The notes under the pieces: generated by a model
Database searches by the model: none
The model's input: the letters and a program-made list of their open reading frames with translations, nothing else
What the model was told of the DNA's origin: nothing
Made by a program: the position numbers and the translations under genes
NCBI GenBank assembly: GCA_031283905.1
Contig: JAITAW010000007.1
Span: forward strand, 1-18,589
Length of the DNA: 18,589 nt
Direction of reading: 5' to 3'
DNA from: Treponema sp.
Lineage (GTDB): Bacteria > Spirochaetota > Spirochaetia > Treponematales > Breznakiellaceae
Shown here: positions 13,190-18,589 of the stretch, in pieces
Position numbering within the stretch: position 1 is the stretch's first letter
Layout of the letters: every line of letters begins with the position of its first letter

Positions 13190-16100
13190 TCATTCCGCTC
13201 CTTTCATGGATTCCGCCATCTTGATGTTCCGCAGTTTTGGCAGCATGAGAAGATCAACGGCGGCTGAAAAAAGCAGCGTGATAACGCCGGAAAGCGCGAA
13301 GCCAAGACTGGAAATGTCCCTTCCGAACATGAGGTCCGCGTTTTCCGCAACGCCGATGATAAAACGGTGCAACGGAACGCCCAAAAACAAACCCGCTGCG
13401 GCGCCTATCACGCTCAGCGCCGTGGTTTCCCTGAAAATATAGGCGGCGGCCTCGTTTTGATGAAACCCAAGCACCCGCAACGTGGCAATTTCCCGCTTCC
13501 GCTCATTGATGTTAATATTGGTGAGGTTGTAAATGACCAGCATCGCAAGGCAGCCGGAGGCGACAATCAGGATAATCACCACAAAGTTGATGCTGTTGAG
13601 CAGGTTATTGTAAGAGACCTGGGTTTGCGACGTGAACAAAAGCAGCATCACCGCGTTGTTGGAGAGCATACGCATGGTGAAGGCGTTCTGATCGTGTTCT
13701 TCACGCAGGCCCGTGATCGCCAATATGGTGCGGAACCGGAGATTTTCTTTACCGCCTCCCTGTCTGAAAACGCTCGTATACGCGGCCTTTCCAATGTAGC
13801 AGTAGATGCCCACATAATTTTCCGTGATCCCCGACAGTCTGAATTCGCCGCTTTTCCCCTCCGCGTTCTGGACGGTGAACGCATCGCCTACGCTCAACCC
13901 AAGCTGTTCGGCAACTTTTTCTGTTAAAACAACGGAATTTTCGGTGAAAACAACGGCTCTTTTTGTTTTTCTCTCCCTCAGATTGATAAAATCAGGGAAG
14001 GCGTCAGCAGATTGAGGGATGATGAGCGAGGCGCCGAGCCTTTCATTGCCGCTCTTGATGAAACCCGCTTCACTGTGAACCGCAATCCACCGGATATCAT
14101 CGCCAATGCCGTCAAAAATGCCGTCAGGCGCTTCCGGTTTGAGCTCAACGCGGACATCGTAGAGAAGAATATCGGAGAATTCGGTGCGGGCGATGTCAAC
14201 GATGGAATCTCTCAAGCCGAAACCGGCGGTCATGAGCGCGGTACAGCCCGCAATGCCGGTAATGGTCATAAAAAAATGCCGCTTCTGGCGGATAAGATTA
14301 CGCGCCGTAACTTTGTGGGTGAATTTCATCCGCTTCCAAATGAAGCCGATATATTCAAGCAGAATGCGTTTGCCCGCCTTTGGAGCGCGCGGCAGCATGA
14401 GGGAAGACGGCTTTTCCCACAGCGAATGGTAACAGGCGCATATGGTCGCCGTTGTAACGGAGGCAAGCATGAGGGCGCATGCGATGAGCCCAAAGCCCCA
14501 GTTGAAAACCGTTACAAGGGGCGGCAAATGGTACAAGGTTCCGAATGCGTTGTAAATGGCTATGGGAAAGGCTCTAAACCCGATGACCATGCCCGCTATG
14601 GAACCCGCGACGCCGGTTACGCCGCAGTACACGAGGTATTTCACCAGAATCACCCGTTTCCGGTAGCCCAAGGCTTTAAGCACGCCGATCTGGGTCCGTT
14701 CCTCATCAACCATGCGCGTCATGGTGGTGAGCGCCACAAGCGCCGCAATCAGGAGGAAAAACACCGGAAACACCTTTGCCACGTCATTGATTTTTTCCGC
14801 GTTGCTCTTATACGCGGCGGCTCCCACATTGCTGTTGCGGTCGAATACATACCACACGGGCGGCGGAACGTCTATTTCAATGGTTTGCGAACGGGCGCTT
14901 TCTATTTTTTCAGCGCCGCGCCGCAATTCCGAGTCGGCGTTTCTCTTTTCCCGCGCAAACCGCGCCTCTCCCGCAGCGAGTTCTTTCCGCGCGTCCAGCA
15001 GCGTTTGCCTGTTCAACGCGATTTCCGCTTCTCCCGCGGCAATGTCCGCTTCCCGCGCCGCCAGTTCCTGTTCCGCGGACGCGAATTCCGCGTCCGCCCG
15101 CCGTCCGCCCTCTTCGAGTTCCGCGCGTCCGCGCCGCAACGCGGCTTCCTGCTCCGCAACGGTTTGAACGCCCGCGTTGTACGCCGCGACCCCCTCATCG
15201 TACTGCGCGACAGATTCTTGCGCTTTCTTGCTCATCATAAGAAAGCGCGATGCGCGTACTTTTTCCACCTGATCCCGCGCCGCGTCAAGCCGCGCCTTGC
15301 TTTCGGCAAGAGTTCGCTTCGCCTTTGCGATATCTGCCTCCCCGTCCGCGATAGCCCGCTCGTTGACCGCGAGTTTTTGTTCCGCCTGGGCTTTTTCACG
15401 CGCAAGCCGGTCCCGTCCCTGGGCTATGAGGCGTTTCCCATCCTCTATCCGCGCTTCAGCCTCGGCGAGCCGTTCTTCTCCGTCAGCGATTTCAGTTGCG
15501 GCAGCGTCCAGCCGTTTCCTGCCCCGCGCAAGCTCGCCATACGCGATCTCCTTCCCCTTCTCGTATTCGGATTCCGCTTCGGCAAGCGCCTCGTTTTTCT
15601 TGCGCTCCGCAACCGCTTGCGCTTCCGCGAGAATTTCCCGTTGCCTGAGCGCGGAGCGTTCTTTGCCAAAGGCTTCGATTTGCCCGACAGCCCTGTCAAC
15701 ACGCTCTTGATACGCGGGGGAAAAGGATTCCATCGCGTCCGCGCCTTTGAGGGTGATGAAAAAATCCGTGTACGCGGCGAGGCTGTAACACCGCCTATCA
15801 ATGTACACAACCATAGCAAGGCTCCCGCTCCCCGCGGTACTCGGCTCGCGTTCCATTGACAAAAAGAGCGGACTCTTGGCAATTCCGGCGACCGTATACT
15901 CAATCACGCTGAAAGCATCGTCAAGGGCGTCAAACGAGTCGTTGTATTGGAGGGTTTCTTCCGATATGGAGATTCTGGCGCCCACGGGCGGCGCGGCAAG
16001 AGGCCCTCCGCCTTCTTGTACTAAACATTCGTTAGGAGCTTGCGGCATCCTGCCCTCGACTATCTCCAGCGTATTGACGTACGTGCGCTCAAGAGGAAGC

Positions 16101-16483
16101 CCGTACACACGGGCGACCAGCGTTTCATCCGACTCCACCGTAACGAGCGCGTCGAGCGCATAGACGCCCATCACCCGATCAACCGCGTCAAGTGCGGCAA
16201 GCGCTTGCTCATCGGCTTTGGTCAACCCCATAGAACCCTTGACAAAGACATCCATCATGGAAGCATCGTCAAAATAGCGGTCGACCGACAGCAGCATATC
16301 CGGCGTAGTGGCGAGCAGGCCGGCAAGAAAACCCACGCCCAGGGCTACGATCCCAAATATGGCGATAAACCTGCCGAGGCTGCCTCGGATTTCCCGGATG
16401 ACGGTTAGTATGTATGTTCCGCCTATTTCTTTTGCCTTGGCGCCGGAAGCGCGTCTTGCTCTTTCTTTTGCCATGATGTTCAT
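13190..16483 (-). CDS. large FtsX-type ABC transporter permease with long coiled-coil insertion
   Basis: A membrane permease of the FtsX/MacB superfamily, 1097 residues from ATG 16483 (16474 is an alternative). There is one N-terminal transmembrane segment (about 36-58), then an extracytoplasmic region. Within it, residues about 260-530 are an almost continuous Ala/Glu/Arg/Lys-rich coiled coil (AEAESEYEKGKE, GEERLAEAEARIEDGKR and similar). The first FtsX domain follows with three segments (about 570, 615, 660) and EERTQIGVLKALGYRKR. A fifth segment lies near 740, a second outer domain follows, and the last three segments (about 965, 1020, 1060) carry RKREIATLRVLGF. This double layout with a coiled coil is known in large bacterial permeases of unknown substrate. 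No ATPase lies beside it. Roles in lipoprotein, lipid or peptide export are possible. Confidence 0.88.
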   Translation of the reverse strand: MNIMAKERARRASGAKAKEIGGTYILTVIREIRGSLGRFIAIFGIVALGVGFLAGLLATTPDMLLSVDRYFDDASMMDVFVKGSMGLTKADEQALAALDAVDRVMGVYALDALVTVESDETLVARVYGLPLERTYVNTLEIVEGRMPQAPNECLVQEGGGPLAAPPVGARISISEETLQYNDSFDALDDAFSVIEYTVAGIAKSPLFLSMEREPSTAGSGSLAMVVYIDRRCYSLAAYTDFFITLKGADAMESFSPAYQERVDRAVGQIEAFGKERSALRQREILAEAQAVAERKKNEALAEAESEYEKGKEIAYGELARGRKRLDAAATEIADGEERLAEAEARIEDGKRLIAQGRDRLAREKAQAEQKLAVNERAIADGEADIAKAKRTLAESKARLDAARDQVEKVRASRFLMMSKKAQESVAQYDEGVAAYNAGVQTVAEQEAALRRGRAELEEGGRRADAEFASAEQELAAREADIAAGEAEIALNRQTLLDARKELAAGEARFAREKRNADSELRRGAEKIESARSQTIEIDVPPPVWYVFDRNSNVGAAAYKSNAEKINDVAKVFPVFFLLIAALVALTTMTRMVDEERTQIGVLKALGYRKRVILVKYLVYCGVTGVAGSIAGMVIGFRAFPIAIYNAFGTLYHLPPLVTVFNWGFGLIACALMLASVTTATICACYHSLWEKPSSLMLPRAPKAGKRILLEYIGFIWKRMKFTHKVTARNLIRQKRHFFMTITGIAGCTALMTAGFGLRDSIVDIARTEFSDILLYDVRVELKPEAPDGIFDGIGDDIRWIAVHSEAGFIKSGNERLGASLIIPQSADAFPDFINLRERKTKRAVVFTENSVVLTEKVAEQLGLSVGDAFTVQNAEGKSGEFRLSGITENYVGIYCYIGKAAYTSVFRQGGGKENLRFRTILAITGLREEHDQNAFTMRMLSNNAVMLLLFTSQTQVSYNNLLNSINFVVIILIVASGCLAMLVIYNLTNININERKREIATLRVLGFHQNEAAAYIFRETTALSVIGAAAGLFLGVPLHRFIIGVAENADLMFGRDISSLGFALSGVITLLFSAAVDLLMLPKLRNIKMAESMKGAE

Positions 16484-16520
16484 GTCCAGTTCCGCGCCGG
16501 AGGCGCTGGAAATGCAGTTT

Positions 16521-16549
16521 ATAATACCGGTATTGCGTGTTATATGCAA
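16521..16549 (-). promoter_or_regulatory. promoter of the ABC permease gene
   Basis: On the minus strand TTGCAT (16549-16544) and TATTAT (16526-16521) are 17 bp apart. The start near 16514 gives a leader of about 31 nt to ATG 16483. A palindrome, ATACCGGTAT (16524-16533), overlaps the -10 and could bind a regulator. Confidence 0.55.
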
Positions 16550-16576
16550 TGGCCCAAAAATTTGTAGAAATTTTTG

Positions 16577-16605
16577 TTGACGAATGAAAGACGGTAATGT
16601 ATTAT
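16577..16605 (+). promoter_or_regulatory. near-consensus promoter of the antitoxin gene
   Basis: TTGACG (16577-16582) and TATTAT (16600-16605), each 5/6 to consensus, are exactly 17 bp apart. The start near 16612 gives a leader of about 14 nt containing AAGAAG before ATG 16626. The repeated TATATA around 16603-16627 could be an autoregulatory site. Confidence 0.7.
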
Positions 16606-16625
16606 ATATAAACAAGAAGTTATAT

Positions 16626-16922
16626 ATGAAATTTGTTTCCGGAAGGGATTTTAGGACATCTTCGGCAAAAATATGGAAAACATTGCCGGAAGAACAGGAA
16701 ATGGTAATAACAAATAATAGGAAACCCATTGCGTTATTAACCCCTTTAAGCGACAAGACATTGGAAAATACTCTCTCCTCAATAAGGCAGGCAAAGGCAA
16801 TCAATGCCGTTAACTTAATACAACAGGAATATTTAAAAAGGGGGATGGAGAAAATAACAATGGAAGAGATAGACGAATATTATTCTTTCGGCTTTTATAA
16901 ACCCAAAAGGCGCGCCGGGTGA
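16626..16922 (+). CDS. Phd/YefM-family antitoxin-like protein, no toxin adjacent
   Basis: A 98-residue protein. The N-terminal half, MKFVSGRDFRTSSAKIW through EMVITNNRKPIALLTPL, has the Phd/YefM layout: a start strand, a helix with a spaced Arg/Lys pattern, then a strand ending in KPIALL.P. These proteins bind DNA and neutralise a partner toxin (often RelE, Doc or PIN type). The C-terminal half is charged and helical (LIQQEYLKRGMEKITMEEIDEYY), as expected for a toxin-wrapping tail. The frame is open 14 codons upstream, but ATG 16626 follows the promoter and starts at the family N-terminus. The next 190 bp hold no toxin gene and the upstream gene is divergent, so it is an orphan. It is AT-rich compared with its neighbours. 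Confidence 0.75.
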   Translation: MKFVSGRDFRTSSAKIWKTLPEEQEMVITNNRKPIALLTPLSDKTLENTLSSIRQAKAINAVNLIQQEYLKRGMEKITMEEIDEYYSFGFYKPKRRAG

Positions 16923-16934
16923 AATAATATCATT

Positions 16935-16956
16935 GTTATTATCCAAAAATAATAAC
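16935..16956 (+). terminator. AT-rich hairpin after the antitoxin gene
   Basis: A perfect 8-bp stem, GTTATTAT (16935-16942) with ATAATAAC (16949-16956), loop CCAAAA, starts 13 bases after the antitoxin stop. It is AT-rich and not followed by a T-run, so it is a weak terminator candidate or an mRNA 3'-end structure. Confidence 0.35.
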
Positions 16957-17021
16957 ACCAACACAACGGCCAGGCCATTTCGCTACGCGCAGACCTTCGG
17001 CCTGAACATTCCCACGCCGTT

Positions 17022-17051
17022 GTTCCGGCACACTTTGCCGGCAGCCGGAAC
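17022..17051 (+). promoter_or_regulatory. overlapping alternative hairpins upstream of the large lipoprotein gene
   Basis: An 8-bp stem GTTCCGGC (17022-17029)/GCCGGAAC (17044-17051) overlaps a 6-bp stem CCGGCA (17025-17030)/TGCCGG (17036-17041), so the two cannot form together. No T-run follows. They may be a terminator-like end of the upstream unit or a leader structure; I see no clear promoter for the downstream gene. Confidence 0.3.
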
Positions 17052-17111
17052 GGTATGCGTCAAGGGATAATTGCGTAGCAAAATTATAAGAGGAGGTTGA
17101 TCAATAAACCT

Positions 17112-18589
17112 GTGAAAACGGTAAGATATATATTCGGTTTTTTCTGTTGCTGCCTTTTATCTTCATGCGCTATTTCCCGCGCTCTTTATCTTGGCCCCGA
17201 TCGCGGGCCATTGCCGCCGGATTTTTCCATGCCGCCGAAACATGCCGGGGACATAAACGGGGGTTTCCCTGCCGTGGTATACATCAAAACACGGACGCAA
17301 ACGTTCAACACGTATCATTACTATATTTTGCGCGATGGTTTGATTTGGTATAAAAGTATAGAAACGGACAAGGAACCCAAAAATTGGACGCTTTTTGAAA
17401 AAACCGGACTGCCGCACAACAGCCGGAAACGGGGTTTTAGAAAACCCGAAAAAATAGCGGAGATTTCCGCCGATGCCGACGAACTTGTTGCCTTATCCGT
17501 CAACGGCGCTTTTTACCGCTATTGTTTTGATACGACAATAGCCCATGCCTCAAATGTGTGGCTTGACCGGCAAGGCTGGCCTCATGAGGAGCAGCTTTTC
17601 TTTGATCCGGAAACTGTACGCAATCGGGCGTGGGCATTGGGGAAACGGAACGCGCAGGTTCTCTATTATGAGGACGCTTTTGGCAATCAGCATCATAATG
17701 GCACAATGGAGATTGCCACAACCTATGTGTTAATGGAAGACGGGCAGGAAATACGCTACGCCGACACGGGACTCCCCTGTGACTTTTCACGAAACTATAT
17801 CGGACCGGAGCGCGGCGCGTTCAAGGCATCGGCGTTATCTGCCGGCGCGTCAACAATGTTTGTCATTAACGAAGCGGGGGAAATGTATACCCGCCTTGCC
17901 GATTTTGATGTCGTAGGCTGCGATCCTATGTTGTTCAAATACACCTACAAGCCGTATGCTTCCGGTTTACCCGGGACAAATTATTTCTCCAACCTTACCG
18001 AATGGGCGTTACCCGCCGAAGACTGGCTCGCCCAGCCGCCTGTTCCGCTAAACGGAAAAGCCGCGATTACCCGGCATATCACCATTTTACAGAACGGACA
18101 GGGCAACGGAGCGCGGGAACTGCGTGTCGCCGGATGGAACGAAAGCGGCGAAGCCGGCTATTGGACAAAGGCGATTTTTGCCGGCGCGTGGGATTTTGTA
18201 GCGGCCCCGCTCTTTCTGCGCAAAGATGACGCATTAACCGGTAACGCCGAACAAGGACGGATTGCGGACAAAACCTACCGAGGCAAATTGTGGAACGGCA
18301 GAGCAAAAACACAAGACATAGGAACAACGCCCCCGGAGGGAGCCGCAAAATATGACTGGATTACGACCCACGACTGGTCGGAAGAAGCGGAGTGGCTTTA
18401 CGAGATTCCAGATTTCAATATTCTCGAAGGCGGCTGTAAGCTCCGTATCACCTGTCACGGTGAAACCTGCACATTGACGCTTCACCCGGTAGAGATGTGG
18501 AGCTATCTCAAGCGGGACTATATGCCCGGACGAACCGGCGCGCCCAAAATATTCTGGGTTACGCTTGAAATACCGGAGAACGCATTGGA
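17112..18589 (+). CDS. large predicted lipoprotein, function unknown (runs off right edge)
   Basis: The frame is open from GTG 17112 to the window end, at least 492 residues. AGGAGG lies at 17091-17096, 15 bases before the GTG. The N-terminus, MKTVRYIFGFFCCCLLSSC, is a lipoprotein signal with lipobox LSSC (Cys19) and three extra cysteines at 12-14. The mature part has many aromatic, beta-type segments: FPAVVYIKTRTQTFNTYHYYIL, DGLIWYKSIE, ELVALSVNGAFYRY, STMFVINEAGEMYTRLADFD. Repeated display-type phrases of this kind suggest a beta-propeller-like fold. Later parts (HDWSEEAEWLYEIPDFNILEGG, LTLHPVEMWSYLKRDYMPG) match nothing I recognise. It should be lipid-anchored in the envelope. It looks like the anonymous large lipoproteins common in treponemes; that is an impression only. 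Confidence 0.8.
   Translation, partial: MKTVRYIFGFFCCCLLSSCAISRALYLGPDRGPLPPDFSMPPKHAGDINGGFPAVVYIKTRTQTFNTYHYYILRDGLIWYKSIETDKEPKNWTLFEKTGLPHNSRKRGFRKPEKIAEISADADELVALSVNGAFYRYCFDTTIAHASNVWLDRQGWPHEEQLFFDPETVRNRAWALGKRNAQVLYYEDAFGNQHHNGTMEIATTYVLMEDGQEIRYADTGLPCDFSRNYIGPERGAFKASALSAGASTMFVINEAGEMYTRLADFDVVGCDPMLFKYTYKPYASGLPGTNYFSNLTEWALPAEDWLAQPPVPLNGKAAITRHITILQNGQGNGARELRVAGWNESGEAGYWTKAIFAGAWDFVAAPLFLRKDDALTGNAEQGRIADKTYRGKLWNGRAKTQDIGTTPPEGAAKYDWITTHDWSEEAEWLYEIPDFNILEGGCKLRITCHGETCTLTLHPVEMWSYLKRDYMPGRTGAPKIFWVTLEIPENAL

Noticed and set aside
14012..15859. Long plus-strand ORF of about 615 codons inside the permease gene
   Set aside because: It lies exactly antisense to the coiled-coil and nearby region. 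Its Arg/Phe-rich composition is what the reverse of GCG/GAA/CGC-rich codons gives, and it has no ribosome site or family-like motifs.
1..18589. tRNA, rRNA, attachment site or replication origin
   Set aside because: By eye I found no cloverleaf with a GGTTCGA-type arm, no rRNA-like sequence, no clear att duplication flanking the phage-like genes and no DnaA-box cluster. A covariance-model scan would settle the tRNA question.

Overview
The window reads as bacterial chromosome, most likely from a spirochaete of the Treponema group. This rests on how the glycolytic enzymes, the CarB type and the anonymous lipoproteins look; no search was run. The core genes are fairly GC-rich with frequent GCG and CGC codons. 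A few genes (the acetyltransferase at 12.4-13.0 kb and the antitoxin at 16.6 kb) are visibly AT-rich and look acquired.

Layout. Bases 1-2975 hold a minus-strand glycolytic cluster in pathway order, gap -> pgk -> tpi, driven by a clear promoter in front of gap; tpi runs off the left edge. Upstream on the same strand lie a calcineurin-type phosphoesterase (3023-3799) and thioredoxin (3881-4201). From 4.46 to 5.75 kb is a decayed zone: a frameshifted C-terminal remnant of a sugar-binding protein, a five-copy 22-bp tandem repeat, a pyridoxamine-phosphate-oxidase-like gene broken by a frameshift, and a GC-rich palindromic repeat that forms the 3' end of ssb. ssb (5715-6140) therefore lacks the usual acidic DDDxPF tail.

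The large plus-strand gene 6390-9644 is a full-length carbamoyl-phosphate synthase large subunit of the Bacteroidetes/eukaryote-like type. It is convergent with a small lipoprotein gene (9698-10345). Both have sigma70-like promoters whose -10 box lies exactly 10 nt before the ATG, with no Shine-Dalgarno, so both are candidates for nearly leaderless mRNA.

From 10.4 to 13.0 kb is an accessory area: palindromic direct repeats, a fragment of a Mu-like phage tail region (a 50-aa protein, a truncated DUF2586-like protein, and a coupled 42-aa ORF), and a Vat/CatB-type xenobiotic acetyltransferase interrupted by one in-frame TGA. Bases 13190-16483 encode a very large FtsX-type ABC permease with a periplasmic coiled coil of about 270 residues and no ATPase beside it. 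Divergent from it is an orphan Phd/YefM-type antitoxin with a near-consensus promoter and no visible toxin. The right end holds most of a large lipoprotein of unknown function that runs off the window.

No complete novel multi-gene system is evident. The strongest leads are the repeat-altered SSB tail, the paired near-leaderless promoters, the 22-bp tandem repeat and the cluster of genes broken by single lesions.
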